From the NCBI GenBank assembly GCA_963728125.1, contig CAVSIZ010000016.1, positions 1 through 64,000 of the forward strand: a stretch of 64,000 nucleotides of DNA, read 5' to 3'. The position numbers and the translations under genes were made by a program. How positions within the stretch are numbered: position 1 is the first letter of the stretch; each line of letters starts with the position of its first letter. This DNA comes from CAWDCV01 sp963728125. Lineage in GTDB: Bacteria > Actinomycetota > Actinomycetes > CAWDCV01. This document shows positions 7,441-17,283 of the stretch, piece after piece. The notes under the pieces are model-generated. The model saw nothing but the letters and a program-made list of their open reading frames with translations, ran no database searches and was not told the origin of the DNA.

Positions 7441-9306
7441 TCAGAGCTCGCCGACACCTTGCTCGCGCAGTTGCCGCCGTAGCGCCTCGAGCGCGACGAG
7501 TTCGCCGAAGAAGCGGTTGTACTCGTCTGGCTGCTCGACCGGGTTGACGCGCTGAAAGCGTCCCTTGAGCGCCGTGATGCGCCGAGTGACGTCGAGTTCG
7601 CGAATGCGCGCGAGGAGCGAGCCGGCGTACCGAGCATCAACAGCAGAATCTTCGCTGTCTGCACGGATGGGCTCCACCGCAAGCTCGGTCACGACCGATC
7701 GCACGATGTCGTTGGCGGCTGCAGACCGCACTTGCGTCACCCACGCCTCGCCGGCAACGGCGGCTGCGGCACCACCGGCGGCGGCCATCGCTTCTCGGAC
7801 GGCGGCGTACGGAGCTGCGGTGAACACTTCTGCGTCCAAGGCATCGAACGTCGGTCCGGCGAGAGCCGGAGCCTGGATCGCCACCTTGAGCACTTCGCGC
7901 TCCACCTGGTGGGCGGGGTTACGCAGATCTGGCTGAACCGGTCCGCGAGCGGACCCGTTCGACCCCTGCTGCGGTGCGCCGGAACGCTCGGCGACTCGTC
8001 GCAACACGAACTGCTCGTCGAGCAGGCCGAGCCAGCGATCGAGATTCACGGCGTATCGCTGCCGCAGCCCGCGGTCGCGGATGCGGGCCACGATCGGCGC
8101 CGCGGCGTCGAGCGCCGCCAATTGCCCCTCGGTACTCGACAGGTCGTAGCGCTCCACGGCACTGCGTATGGCGAACTCGTACATCGGGACCCGTTTGGCG
8201 ACCAGGTCGCGCAGCGCCTCATCCCCGCTCTTGATGCGCAGGTCACACGGGTCGAGACCATCCGGTTCGATCGCGACGAACGTCTGCGTGACAAAGCGTG
8301 AATCGTCCTCGAAGGCGCGCAGAGCCGCCCGCTGTCCAGCCGAGTCTCCGTCGAAGGTGAAGATGACCTCGCCGCGGAACTCATCCTGGTCCATGAGGAG
8401 TCGGCGCAAGATCTTGATGTGGTCTTCGCCGAACGCGGTTCCGCAGGTTGCGACTGCGGTCGGCACGCCGGCCAGGTGGCACGCCATCACGTCGGTGTAG
8501 CCCTCGACGACAACCGCCTGCTGGGCGCGGGCGATGTCGCGCTTGGCGAGATCCACGCCGTACAGCAGGTGTGACTTCTTGAAGATCGGTGTCTCCGGCG
8601 TGTTCAGGTACTTGGCCTCGATGCCGTCGTCCTCGAACAATCGACGCGCGCCGAACCCCACGGGGTCGCCGGTGATGTCTCGGATCGGCCACAGCAGTCG
8701 ACCGACGAATCGGTCGATCAGGCCCTGCCGACCGTCACGGGCCAGCCCGGCCGTGCGCATCTCGTCATCGCTGAAGCCACGCCCGCGCAGATGCTGAACA
8801 AGGGCGTCCCACGTCCGCGGAGCGAACCCGACCGAGAAGCGTTCGGCGGCCGAGCGGTCGAAACCCCTCTCGGTGAGGAACTGGCGGCCCGTCGCTGCCT
8901 CGCTGGTGGAGAGCTGCTCCATATAGAAGTCCGTCGCAACCCGGTGCGCCTCGACCAGGCGGGTGCGCTGGCCCTGCTGGCGGCCCGGCCGGACACCGCC
9001 CTCCTCGTAGCGCAGCTGCACCCCGGCTCGCTCCGCCAGCCGCTCGACGGCCTCGGCGAACGACAGGTGATCGAGCGAGGTGACATAGGTGATGACGTCG
9101 CCGCCGGCGCCGCAGCCGAAGCAGTGGTAGTAGCCACGCGCTGGAGTGACGTGGAAGGACGGGCTCTTCTCGTCGTGGAATGGGCACAGGCCCTTGAGCG
9201 ACCCGCCGCCGGCGTTGCGCAGGGTCACTGTCTCGCCGACGATCTCAGCGATGTTGGTGCGTTCCCGGACCAGTGCGATGTCTTCGTCGCGGATCCGGCC
9301 TGCCAC
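7441..9306 (-). CDS. dnaG: DNA primase
   Basis: The 621-residue primase makes RNA primers at the replication fork. The N-terminal CHC2 zinc-binding domain has Cys41/His44 and Cys62/Cys65 (CPFHDEKSPSFH...CFGCGAGG). The central TOPRIM domain shows VVVEGYTDVM and the acidic FTFDGDSAGQ. The C-terminal third is the helicase-binding region. It is the last gene of the run ppdK-ydcF-dgt-phzF-dnaG, nine bases after phzF. The position next to dgt is common in actinobacteria and links dNTP control to replication. Confidence 0.97.
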   Translation of the reverse strand: MAGRIRDEDIALVRERTNIAEIVGETVTLRNAGGGSLKGLCPFHDEKSPSFHVTPARGYYHCFGCGAGGDVITYVTSLDHLSFAEAVERLAERAGVQLRYEEGGVRPGRQQGQRTRLVEAHRVATDFYMEQLSTSEAATGRQFLTERGFDRSAAERFSVGFAPRTWDALVQHLRGRGFSDDEMRTAGLARDGRQGLIDRFVGRLLWPIRDITGDPVGFGARRLFEDDGIEAKYLNTPETPIFKKSHLLYGVDLAKRDIARAQQAVVVEGYTDVMACHLAGVPTAVATCGTAFGEDHIKILRRLLMDQDEFRGEVIFTFDGDSAGQRAALRAFEDDSRFVTQTFVAIEPDGLDPCDLRIKSGDEALRDLVAKRVPMYEFAIRSAVERYDLSSTEGQLAALDAAAPIVARIRDRGLRQRYAVNLDRWLGLLDEQFVLRRVAERSGAPQQGSNGSARGPVQPDLRNPAHQVEREVLKVAIQAPALAGPTFDALDAEVFTAAPYAAVREAMAAAGGAAAAVAGEAWVTQVRSAAANDIVRSVVTELAVEPIRADSEDSAVDARYAGSLLARIRELDVTRRITALKGRFQRVNPVEQPDEYNRFFGELVALEALRRQLREQGVGEL

Positions 9307-9315
9307 GCAGGGAGT

Positions 9316-10176
9316 CTACGGCTGGCGCTGCGGGCGCCAATCGTCCCCGCGCGGGATGTGGACAGCGGTCCCGCTCACCCGCACCCGCTCGTCGTCCGCG
9401 CGCAGCTCCACCAGCAGCGTGCTCGGCCGGCCCATCTCGCCACCCTGGTGGATCGTCACCGTCACGGGCAGCTGGACCAGGCCGAGCGCCCTGAGGTACG
9501 CGCCGAAGGCGGCCGCCGCGGCGCCGGTTGCCGGATCCTCGTACACCCCGCCGACCGGGAACGGGTTGCGGGCGTGGAACACCCGATCCGTCTCGCGCCA
9601 GACCAGGTCGATCGTCGTCCAGTCTCGGTCGAGCATGAGGGTGCGCAGCCGGCCGACGTCATAGTCGAGGCGGCTGAGTCGGTCGCGCTCCCGTGCAGCG
9701 AGAATCGGGTGGTACGCCCCCGCGTAGGCGACACGAGGCGGCATCGTCGGATCGAGATCCCCAACCGCCCAGCCCAGCGCCGCCAGGAGCTCGGCGAGAT
9801 CGTCGTCCGCAATGTCATCAATGTGCGGAGAAACCGACGTCAGCGTTGCTGTCACGAGGCCGTCGTCCTGTCGGGAGACGTCGACGGCGACATCGCCGCT
9901 CCGCGTTGCGAACAACCACTCGCCCGGTCCGAGCAGCACGCCGGAGGCGATCGTGGCATGCCCGCAGAATGGCACCTCCGCGAGCGGGCTGAAGTAGCGC
10001 ACGTCGTAGCTGCCGTTGCCCGCATCGACGAGGAACGCCGTCTCCGAGTACCCCACGTCCACTGCGATCTGCAGCATGTCGCGGTCTGACAAGCCGCGCG
10101 CATCTGGCACGACGCCCGCCGGATTGCCGCCGTCCGGATCGGCGCTAAAGGCAGCCAGGCGGTGCACGTCATTCAT
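9316..10176 (-). CDS. PhzF-family isomerase/epimerase
   Basis: The 286-residue protein has the two-half PhzF fold: an N-terminal FSADPDGGNPAGVV motif, the catalytic-Glu strand VGYSETAFL, and RYFSPLAEVPFCGHAT. A second-half segment EDPATGAAAAAFGAYL binds the substrate carboxylate. Characterised members isomerise trans-2,3-dihydro-3-hydroxyanthranilate, but most homologues, including this one, sit outside phenazine clusters and have unknown substrates. No phenazine genes are nearby. The start overlaps the dgt stop (ATGA), so it is an operon member, perhaps a metabolite-repair enzyme. Confidence 0.88.
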   Translation of the reverse strand: MNDVHRLAAFSADPDGGNPAGVVPDARGLSDRDMLQIAVDVGYSETAFLVDAGNGSYDVRYFSPLAEVPFCGHATIASGVLLGPGEWLFATRSGDVAVDVSRQDDGLVTATLTSVSPHIDDIADDDLAELLAALGWAVGDLDPTMPPRVAYAGAYHPILAARERDRLSRLDYDVGRLRTLMLDRDWTTIDLVWRETDRVFHARNPFPVGGVYEDPATGAAAAAFGAYLRALGLVQLPVTVTIHQGGEMGRPSTLLVELRADDERVRVSGTAVHIPRGDDWRPQRQP

Positions 10177-11402
10177 GCCGAGAGCCTCCCATGCAAAGAC
10201 AGCGCGGCCGGGTCGGTAAGCGAGGCCACGTGGTCGACGACGACACGGAGGCGGGCCGCATCATCGACTGCCTGGACGAAGGGCGGCCGGAGAGCGACGT
10301 CGAGCGTGTCCGGCGCCCCATCGAGGACGAGAGCGACCAGCTCGGCGACGAGCTCCCGCTGTGCGGCCTGCAGCGTGGCGGCTCCCTCGCGGGCCATAAC
10401 GAAGTGCGCGGTCACCGCTTTGAGCACGTCGCATTCCAGCCGTACGTCGCGCGGCACGATGAGATCGGCGTCGTACCGACGTAGCGGCATCGGTCCGTAC
10501 GTGGCTCGCGTGGCGTCCTCTGCGGTCTCGCAGAAGCGACCGATCAGCTGGCTTGTCGTGTCCTTGAGTCGTGCGAGCGATCGCTGCGACCCGTCGTACG
10601 CGGTTGGCCAGTACGGCAGCGAGATCAGCCGGCGCAATGCGGCGTCGAGCTCGTCCAGCGACGCGTCGGAGTAATCGCGCGCGGCGACGCTGAGAAGCGC
10701 GCATCGCTCGTCAGGGTCGTCCATGCGCTTCGGCGTGACCAGCCCGGCGTGCACACCATCCTCGAGATCGTGCACCGAATAGGCGACATCGTCGGCCCAG
10801 TCCATGACCTGTGCCTCGAGGCAGCGGCGGCCATCCGGCGCGCCGTCTCGAAGCCAGCCGAAGACGTCGAGGTCGTCGGCATAGACGCCGTACTTGCGGG
10901 GATCGACGTCCGCTCCCCACGGGTACTTGGTCGCACCGTCGAGCGAAGCGCGGGTGAGGTTGAGCCCGACGCTGCGCACCGGTCCCTGGTCACCGTCGGA
11001 GAACGTCTTCGCCTCGAGGCGAGTGAGGATGCGCAGGCTCTGCGCGTTCCCCTCGAACCCGCCGCAGGGCCGGGCAACCTCGTCGAGCGCCATCTCGCCG
11101 TTGTGCCCGAAGGGCGGATGTCCGAGATCGTGGGCGAGGCAGGCCGTCTCGACCACATCGGGGTCGCAGCCGAGCGCCTGGCCAAGCTCGCGGCCGACCT
11201 GCGCGCATTCCAGCGAGTGCGTCAGCCGGGTTCGCGGGAAGTCGCTCTCCCAGGGCGCGACGACCTGGGTCTTCGCGGCCAAGCGGCGTAGCGCCGAGCT
11301 GTGCAGCACTCGCGCCCGATCTCGCTCGAACGCGGTTCGGCCGGCCCGCTTCGGCGGCTCCGCCACCCAGCGTTGCTGCGCCGACTCGTCGTAACCGTTC
11401 AT
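10173..11402 (-). CDS. dgt: deoxyguanosinetriphosphate triphosphohydrolase-like protein
   Basis: This 409-residue HD-domain enzyme cleaves dNTPs to deoxynucleosides and tripolyphosphate. The metal site is visible as RLTHSLE (His62) and CLAHDLGHPPFGH (His91-Asp92), with the later LMDWADDVAYSVHD-type Asp motif. The frame is open further upstream, but ATG 11402 matches the family N-terminus (GYDESAQQRWVAEPPKRAGRTAFERDRARVLHS). The gap to the upstream YdcF gene is 8 bp and the 3' end overlaps phzF. Its place in the dnaG operon fits control of dNTP pools. Confidence 0.93.
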   Translation of the reverse strand: MNGYDESAQQRWVAEPPKRAGRTAFERDRARVLHSSALRRLAAKTQVVAPWESDFPRTRLTHSLECAQVGRELGQALGCDPDVVETACLAHDLGHPPFGHNGEMALDEVARPCGGFEGNAQSLRILTRLEAKTFSDGDQGPVRSVGLNLTRASLDGATKYPWGADVDPRKYGVYADDLDVFGWLRDGAPDGRRCLEAQVMDWADDVAYSVHDLEDGVHAGLVTPKRMDDPDERCALLSVAARDYSDASLDELDAALRRLISLPYWPTAYDGSQRSLARLKDTTSQLIGRFCETAEDATRATYGPMPLRRYDADLIVPRDVRLECDVLKAVTAHFVMAREGAATLQAAQRELVAELVALVLDGAPDTLDVALRPPFVQAVDDAARLRVVVDHVASLTDPAALSLHGRLSA

Positions 11403-11410
11403 GAGGTCAT

Positions 11411-12064
11411 TTAGGGCTGCGAGGAGCCGCCCAGTTCGTAGTAGATGTAGGCGACCGTCTCTCGCGCGATGTAGCGCGCCTGCACCTCGCGTGTCTGCAC
11501 CGCAGGCCCACTGCGGGTCGGCGACGTCACCGCGTCCATTCCAACGTCCCGAGCGATCGCGCGTGACCGGAACGAGTGCCAGGGATCGCTGACGATGACC
11601 GCGGTCTGCCAGCCCTGCTGCTCGAACACGGCCTCCGCCGCCTCGAGACTGGTCACGGTGTCGCGTCCCTCGCCGACCGCGACGACAGCGTCGGGGGGTA
11701 CACCCTCGGCGATCAGCCAATTGCGCCCAGCTTCACCCTCGGTATAGCGGTCGTCGGGCTGCCTGCCCCCCGTGGTCACGATGCGCGGGGCCACGCCCTG
11801 CTCGTAGAGGGCGCGCGCATGGTTCAGCCGGTTGCGGAAGATCGACGACGGTGTTCCGTCCAGCTGGCTCGCGCCGAGGACCACGATGGCGTCGGATGGA
11901 CGGCGATCATCGCTGCGTGCGGTCCACCAGATGCGCACCGCGACCGTACCAACGAACAGCACTACGACCACGACGACCAGAGCGATCAGACGCGCGATCA
12001 GACCGCTGAGAGTCGGTCGTCGCCGGCCAACCGCGGCGCCCGGGCGGGTGCCGCTGGTCGTCAC
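11411..12064 (-). CDS. YdcF/SanA-like (DUF218) membrane-anchored protein
   Basis: The 217-residue protein has one N-terminal transmembrane helix (about 22-44, rich in Val/Leu). The following DUF218 domain shows DAIVVLGASQLDGTPS, RIVTTGGRQPDDRYTEGEAG, and the signature EGRDTVTSLEAAEAVF. The domain probably faces the outside. Family members (SanA, ElyC) affect envelope integrity, but the reaction is unknown. It overlaps the ppdK stop by ATGA, a strong sign of coupling. Confidence 0.87.
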   Translation of the reverse strand: MTTSGTRPGAAVGRRRPTLSGLIARLIALVVVVVVLFVGTVAVRIWWTARSDDRRPSDAIVVLGASQLDGTPSSIFRNRLNHARALYEQGVAPRIVTTGGRQPDDRYTEGEAGRNWLIAEGVPPDAVVAVGEGRDTVTSLEAAEAVFEQQGWQTAVIVSDPWHSFRSRAIARDVGMDAVTSPTRSGPAVQTREVQARYIARETVAYIYYELGGSSQP

Positions 12065-14760
12065 CTGCTGTCGCTACCCGCAGACTCGACGGCGGCGCGC
12101 CCCGCTTCCAGCCGTGCCACGGGGATGCGGAACGGTGAGCAGGAGACGTAGTCGAGGCCCACTTGGTGGAAGAAGTGCACCGAATCGGGATCGCCGCCGT
12201 GCTCACCGCACACCCCGAGCTTGAGGTCAGGCCGGGTCTCGCGACCCTCGCGGCAGGCCACATCGACGAGGCGTCCCACGCCGTCGCGGTCCAGCGACTC
12301 GAAGGGCGAAACGCCGAAGATGCCCCGCTCGAGGTACGCGGAGAAGAACGCGGCTTCCACGTCGTCTCGAGAGAAACCCCATGTCGTCTGGGTGAGGTCG
12401 TTCGTGCCGAAGGAGAAGAACTCCGCGGCCTCCGCGATCTGCCCAGCCGTGAGCGCCGCTCGCGGCAACTCGATCATCGTGCCGATCAGGTAATCGATGT
12501 CAACGCCGGTCTCGGCGGCGACGTCGCGCAGTACCTGCTCGGACTCGGTGCGAATGACCTCGAGTTCCTGCACCGCGCCGACGAGCGGGATCATGATCTC
12601 GACCCGTGGGTCGCCGCCAGCCTGCTTGCGCAGCACGGCCGCCTCGGCAATCGCGCGTACCTGCAGGTCGAACAGGCCCGGGATCACCAGGCCGAGCCGG
12701 ACTCCACGAAGTCCAAGCATCGGGTTCTGCTCATGCATGCTGTTGACGGCCTGCAGCAGCCGCAGGTCGTTCTCGTGCTCCTCGCCCCGCGACTCCGCCA
12801 GGGCAACACGCACGGACAGCTCGGTGATGTCGGGCAGGAACTCGTGCAGCGGCGGGTCGAGCAGGCGGACCGTCACCGGCAGGCCGTCCATCGCTTCGAA
12901 GATGCCGACGAAGTCGTCGCGCTGCATCGGCAGCAATGCCTGCAACGCCTGCTCACGCTCGTCGTCGCTGTCGGCGAGGATCAACCGCTCGACGAACGGA
13001 CGGCGCTCGCCGAGGAACATGTGCTCGGTACGGCACAGGCCAATGCCTTGGGCGCCGAAGGAGCGGGCGCGTACGGAGTCCTCCGGCGTATCGGAGTTGG
13101 CGCGCACGAGCAGCCGGCGCTTCGCGTCGGCGTGCTGCATCAGGCGATGGACCGACCGGACCAGATCGGATGAGTCATCGGACTCGGGGTCGAGTGAGCC
13201 CTCGAAGTACTCCACGATCTGCGATGGCATGACGGGCACCTCGCCGAGATAGACCACGCCGCTGGTGCCATCGATGGAGATGACGTCGCCTTCCTCCACG
13301 ACGACGTCGCCGGGTGCGGTGAAGCGACGTCGCTTCGTGTCGACGTCGAGCTCCTCGGCGCCGCAGACACACGTCTTACCCATGCCGCGGGCAACGACTG
13401 CAGCATGCGACGTCTTGCCGCCGCGACTGGTCAGGATGCCCTCGGCGGCGATCATGCCGTCGAGGTCGTCGGGGTTGGTCTCGCGCCGGACGAGGATGAC
13501 CTTCTCACCACTGCGCGACCACTTGACCGCGGTGTAGGAGTCGAAAACCGCCTTCCCGACCGCAGCACCCGGTGACGCATTCATGCCCTTGGCGATGCGG
13601 TTCGTGTCGCCACTCTTCTCGTCGAAGCGCGGGAACATCAGCTGCGAGAGCTGCGCACCGTTGACACGCTGCAGCGCCTCGTCCATGTCGATGAGGCCCT
13701 GGTCGACTAGCTGCGTCGCGATCCGGAACGCAGCCGCCGCCGTGCGCTTGCCAATGCGCGTCTGCAGCATCCACAGCTTGTTGCGCTCGATGGTGAACTC
13801 GATGTCGCACAGGTCGCGGTAGTGGTTCTCCAGCGTCTGCATGATCTGCATGAGCTCGGAGTACGCCGGGGCGTCGATGTCGTCGAGATCCTGCAGCGGC
13901 ACCGTGTTGCGAATGCCGGCGACAACGTCCTCACCCTGCGCGTTCTGCAGGTAGTCACCGTAAACGCCCTGCTGACCGGAGCCGGGGTCGCGGGTGAACG
14001 CAACGCCCGTACCGGAGTCCATACCGAGGTTGCCGAACACCATGGCGACGACGTTCACGGCCGTACCGAGGTCGGCGGGGATGCGCTCCTGCCGGCGGTA
14101 GAGCACCGCGCGGTCACCGTTCCAGGAGTCGAACACGGCGCGGATCGCGAGCTCCATCTGCTCGCGCGGGTCCTGCGGGAAGTCGCGTCCGGTGTGCTCC
14201 TTGACGATGCCCTTGAACGTGTCGACAAGTTCCTGCAGGGCGCTGGCGTCCAGGTCGAGGTCACTGTCCGTGCCGCGCGCCTCCTTGGCCGCCTCCAGCG
14301 CCTCCTCGAAGGCCTCGCCGTCGACACCGAGAACGGTCTTGCCGAACATCTGCAGCAGCCGGCGGTAGGAGTCCCAGGCGAACCGCTCCTCCCCGGCCTG
14401 CTTGGCGAGCCCCTGCACGGAGGCGTCGTTGAGGCCGATGTTGAGGACGGTGTCCATCATTCCCGGCATCGAGAACTTCGCGCCGGAGCGCACCGACACG
14501 AGTAGCGGGTCGTCGGCATCTCCGAGCTTCTTGTCCATCGACTCCTCGAGGCTGGCGAGGTGGCTCGCCACCTCTTCGCGCAGCTCGGCCGGCTCGTCGC
14601 CGGAGTCGAGGTAGACCTTGCATGCTTCGGTCGTGATGGTGAACCCGGGCGGTACGGGCAGACCGAGGTTGGTCATCTCGGCAAGGTTGGCTCCCTTGCC
14701 GCCCAGCAGGTCCTTCAGGTCTTTATTGCCCTCGGTGAAGTCATAGACGTACTTCGGCAC
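12061..14760 (-). CDS. ppdK: pyruvate, phosphate dikinase
   Basis: This 899-residue enzyme interconverts pyruvate, ATP and phosphate with PEP, AMP and pyrophosphate. It has an N-terminal ATP-grasp domain (GGKGANLAEMTNLGLPVPPGF), a central swivelling domain with phosphorylated His in GGKTSHAAVVARGMGK (around residue 460), and a C-terminal PEP-binding barrel with SFGTNDLTQTTWGFSRDD and GVCGEHGGDP. The start is GTG 14760: gaggga lies just upstream and the protein then begins like its homologues (PKYVYDF). It heads a five-gene operon ending with dnaG. Confidence 0.96.
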   Translation of the reverse strand: MPKYVYDFTEGNKDLKDLLGGKGANLAEMTNLGLPVPPGFTITTEACKVYLDSGDEPAELREEVASHLASLEESMDKKLGDADDPLLVSVRSGAKFSMPGMMDTVLNIGLNDASVQGLAKQAGEERFAWDSYRRLLQMFGKTVLGVDGEAFEEALEAAKEARGTDSDLDLDASALQELVDTFKGIVKEHTGRDFPQDPREQMELAIRAVFDSWNGDRAVLYRRQERIPADLGTAVNVVAMVFGNLGMDSGTGVAFTRDPGSGQQGVYGDYLQNAQGEDVVAGIRNTVPLQDLDDIDAPAYSELMQIMQTLENHYRDLCDIEFTIERNKLWMLQTRIGKRTAAAAFRIATQLVDQGLIDMDEALQRVNGAQLSQLMFPRFDEKSGDTNRIAKGMNASPGAAVGKAVFDSYTAVKWSRSGEKVILVRRETNPDDLDGMIAAEGILTSRGGKTSHAAVVARGMGKTCVCGAEELDVDTKRRRFTAPGDVVVEEGDVISIDGTSGVVYLGEVPVMPSQIVEYFEGSLDPESDDSSDLVRSVHRLMQHADAKRRLLVRANSDTPEDSVRARSFGAQGIGLCRTEHMFLGERRPFVERLILADSDDEREQALQALLPMQRDDFVGIFEAMDGLPVTVRLLDPPLHEFLPDITELSVRVALAESRGEEHENDLRLLQAVNSMHEQNPMLGLRGVRLGLVIPGLFDLQVRAIAEAAVLRKQAGGDPRVEIMIPLVGAVQELEVIRTESEQVLRDVAAETGVDIDYLIGTMIELPRAALTAGQIAEAAEFFSFGTNDLTQTTWGFSRDDVEAAFFSAYLERGIFGVSPFESLDRDGVGRLVDVACREGRETRPDLKLGVCGEHGGDPDSVHFFHQVGLDYVSCSPFRIPVARLEAGRAAVESAGSDSR

Positions 14761-15051
14761 GGAAACTCCCTCGATCCCCGGACGGCGCCGGTGGCCTCGT
14801 GAGACCACTGGTATGGCGCGAGCCTACCGGCCGGGGTCGAACCGCCTGACGGGATTGGTGGGCGCCTCGCTAGCTCGCGGGCGTCCTGACGAACAGGCCG
14901 ATCAGCCCGGTCAGGGCGGCGGTGAAGACGGTGACGATCACGTCCGGCGACGTGGTTTCCTGCCCGTCCCCGACTTCTCGGGCTTACGGATGAAGCTGTG
15001 GACGCTATGCAGGAGAAACACGGCGTCTCAGACCAGCACAGCGACCACAAC

Positions 15052-15807
15052 CTAAACGCGCGGACTTCCAAACGCTCTTGTTGATCGGTCGAGGCGTGCG
15101 GTCCCTATCAGCGAGGCCGCGCAGATGGGGATCGCCGGGAGCCGCACGTCGTGGACGCCATCAGCGTCGAAGCCGGCTGCGACGACGTCCGCGCGCAGGT
15201 CGCGAGTCAGATGGCAGCCGGCAGCGAGGTGCGGCCACACGGGGTCGAGCAGATGCTGCACTCGACGGGTACGAGTGTCGGGCGCGGCCCCAACGTGCTC
15301 GAGGAGCAGCAGCTGACCGTGAGGTCGCAACACGCGCCGGAACTCTCTGAGGGACCGCTGTACGTCGTCGACGCTGCACAGCACAAAGGCGCAGAGAATG
15401 GCGTCGACGGAGTCGTCGCTCAGGGGCAGCCGTTCGGCGATGCCTTGCAGAGCTAGCGCGGGCATCGTTCGCTGTGCCGTCTCGACGCGCTGCCTCGCCT
15501 TGCGCAGCATCGCCGCGCTCGGCTCGAGGGCGATGACGCTGTCTACGCCGGGCGGCAGGTGGTCGAGGTCGTACCCGGGACCTAACCCGACGACGAGGAG
15601 CCGTCCGCGCGCCGACGACAGCGTCGATGTACGGAGGTCGCCGACGACCGTCCGCTCACCCTCGCGAGCCAGAAGGGAATACAGCGCGGCGAATACCCGA
15701 TGGTCACGCCGCCGCGCCGCCCGTCGACCGGTTGCTGACCTTTGCGACACCTTGCTCGCTTTCGTGAACTTCGAGCGTCTCTCACCGTCGCTCAAAGTCC
15801 ACGCCAC
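15052..15807 (-). CDS. class I SAM-dependent methyltransferase (type 11)
   Basis: The protein of up to 251 residues contains the Rossmann-fold SAM site LLVVGLGPGYDLDHLPPG, acidic motif II VIALEPSAAML, motif III LPLSDDSVDAILCAFVLCSV, and the post-motif FRRVLRPHGQLLLLEH. These are the marks of the Methyltransf_11/UbiE group. The N-terminal 30 residues are basic, and an internal GTG about 20 codons in is an alternative start. It lies 34 bp downstream of where glyQS ends, on the same strand as ppdK, but is separated from ppdK by about 290 bp. The acceptor is unknown. Confidence 0.85.
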   Translation of the reverse strand: MAWTLSDGERRSKFTKASKVSQRSATGRRAARRRDHRVFAALYSLLAREGERTVVGDLRTSTLSSARGRLLVVGLGPGYDLDHLPPGVDSVIALEPSAAMLRKARQRVETAQRTMPALALQGIAERLPLSDDSVDAILCAFVLCSVDDVQRSLREFRRVLRPHGQLLLLEHVGAAPDTRTRRVQHLLDPVWPHLAAGCHLTRDLRADVVAAGFDADGVHDVRLPAIPICAASLIGTARLDRSTRAFGSPRV

Positions 15808-15841
15808 CGCTCAGAGTTGCCGATTGACCACAAAGGCGCCG

Positions 15842-17224
15842 CTAGCAGGGGCCGAGACGAGAGTTGAGCCAGCCCGGCACCGCGTCGATGCCCACGCGTT
15901 CCTGCGCCATGGTGTCGCGCTCCCGGATCGTCACTGCACCGTCGTCGAGGGTGTCGAAGTCGACCGTGACGCAGTACGGCGTTCCGATCTCATCCTGCCG
16001 GCGGTATCGACGCCCGATCGCGCCCGCGTCGTCGAACTCGACGTTCCAGTTGCGCCGCAGCACTGCCGCCAAGTCGCGCGCCTTCGGCGACAGGTCGGCG
16101 TTGCGCGACAGCGGCAGCACCGCCACCTTGACCGGGGCGAGCCGCGGGTCGAGACGTAGCACCGTTCGCTTTTCCAGTACGCCCTTGGCGTTGGGTGCCT
16201 CGTCTTCGGCGTACGCATCGAGGAGGAACGCAAGCACCGCTCGGGTCAACCCGGCTGCCGGCTCGATGACGTAGGGCACCCAGCGCTCGCCCTTGTCCTG
16301 GTCGAAGTAGGACAGGTCGACGCCGGCGTGCTTGCCATGGGTCGTCAGGTCGAAGTCGGTGCGGTTGGCGATGCCTTCGAGCTCGGCGAACTCCGTGCCC
16401 CCGAAGCGGAAGCGATACTCGATGTCAACAGTGCGCTTCGAGTAGTGCGACAGCTTCTCCTGCGGATGCTCGTAGAACCGCAGGTTCTCCTCGCGTAGCC
16501 CCAGCCCGAGGTACCAGTTCCACCGCTCACGCAGCCAGTACTCGTGCCAGTCCTCGTCAGTGCCGGGCTCGACGAAGAACTCCATCTCCATCTGTTCGAA
16601 CTCGCGCGTGCGGAAGATGAAGTTGCCGGGCGTGATCTCGTTGCGGAACGACTTGCCGACCTGCCCGATGCCGAACGGCACCTTCCTGCGCGCCGACTGC
16701 ATGACGTTCATGAAGTTGACGAAGATGCCCTGCGCCGTCTCGGGTCGCAGGTACGCGAGGCCGGAGTCGTCCTCGACCGGCCCGAGGTAGGTCTTGAGCA
16801 GTCCGTTGAACATGCGCGGCTCGGTAAAGGCGCCGCGGGTACCGCAGTTGGGGCAGCTGATGTCAGCGAGGCCACGCGCCGGCGGTCGGCTGTGCTTGGC
16901 TTCGTACGCCTCCTCGAGCTGATCGGCGCGGAATCGGTGGTGGCACGACAGGCACTCGGTCAACGGATCGACGAACGCATCGACGTGGCCGGACGCGACC
17001 CATACATCGGGCGCCAGGATCACCGCCGAGTCGATGCCGACGATGTCGTCGCGGCCCTGCACCATGGCCTTCCACCATTGGCGCTTGACGTTCTCCTTGA
17101 GCTCGACGCCCAGCGGCCCGTAGTCCCACGCAGAGCGCTGCCCGCCGTAGATCTCGCTGGACGGGTAGACGAAGCCCCGCCGCTTGCTCAGGTTGACCAG
17201 AGTTTCGATGCGATCGGCGGGCAC
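15842..17224 (-). CDS. glyQS: glycyl-tRNA synthetase, alpha2 type
   Basis: This 460-residue class II synthetase charges tRNA-Gly. Motif 2 is RNEITPGNFIFRTREFEQMEMEFF, motif 3 is near the C-terminus (EPAAGLTRAVLAFLLDAY), and the N-terminal RGFVYPSSEIYGG and WDYGPLG segments are diagnostic. A zinc-finger-like insertion has CLSCHHRF and CPNCGTRG. The frame extends upstream, but GTG 17224 with ggag six bases before it gives the expected N-terminus. No T-box is visible in the 60-bp upstream gap. Confidence 0.96.
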   Translation of the reverse strand: MPADRIETLVNLSKRRGFVYPSSEIYGGQRSAWDYGPLGVELKENVKRQWWKAMVQGRDDIVGIDSAVILAPDVWVASGHVDAFVDPLTECLSCHHRFRADQLEEAYEAKHSRPPARGLADISCPNCGTRGAFTEPRMFNGLLKTYLGPVEDDSGLAYLRPETAQGIFVNFMNVMQSARRKVPFGIGQVGKSFRNEITPGNFIFRTREFEQMEMEFFVEPGTDEDWHEYWLRERWNWYLGLGLREENLRFYEHPQEKLSHYSKRTVDIEYRFRFGGTEFAELEGIANRTDFDLTTHGKHAGVDLSYFDQDKGERWVPYVIEPAAGLTRAVLAFLLDAYAEDEAPNAKGVLEKRTVLRLDPRLAPVKVAVLPLSRNADLSPKARDLAAVLRRNWNVEFDDAGAIGRRYRRQDEIGTPYCVTVDFDTLDDGAVTIRERDTMAQERVGIDAVPGWLNSRLGPC

Positions 17225-17283
17225 GATGTCTCCATCCGGCTGGCGGCAGGCGAGAAGAGTGAGAGGGCAAGCGAGTTGCCAGG

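Noticed and set aside
9316..10176. Phenazine biosynthesis
   Set aside because: A PhzF homologue alone, within a housekeeping operon and without other phz genes, does not indicate phenazine production.
14870..14941. 23-codon minus-strand frame with a hydrophobic peptide (VTVFTAALTGLIGLFV) between the methyltransferase and ppdK
   Set aside because: It reads like a small membrane peptide, but there is no suitably placed ribosome binding site, the start is a GTG, and the length is too short to judge. The rest of the 290-bp gap shows nothing else.
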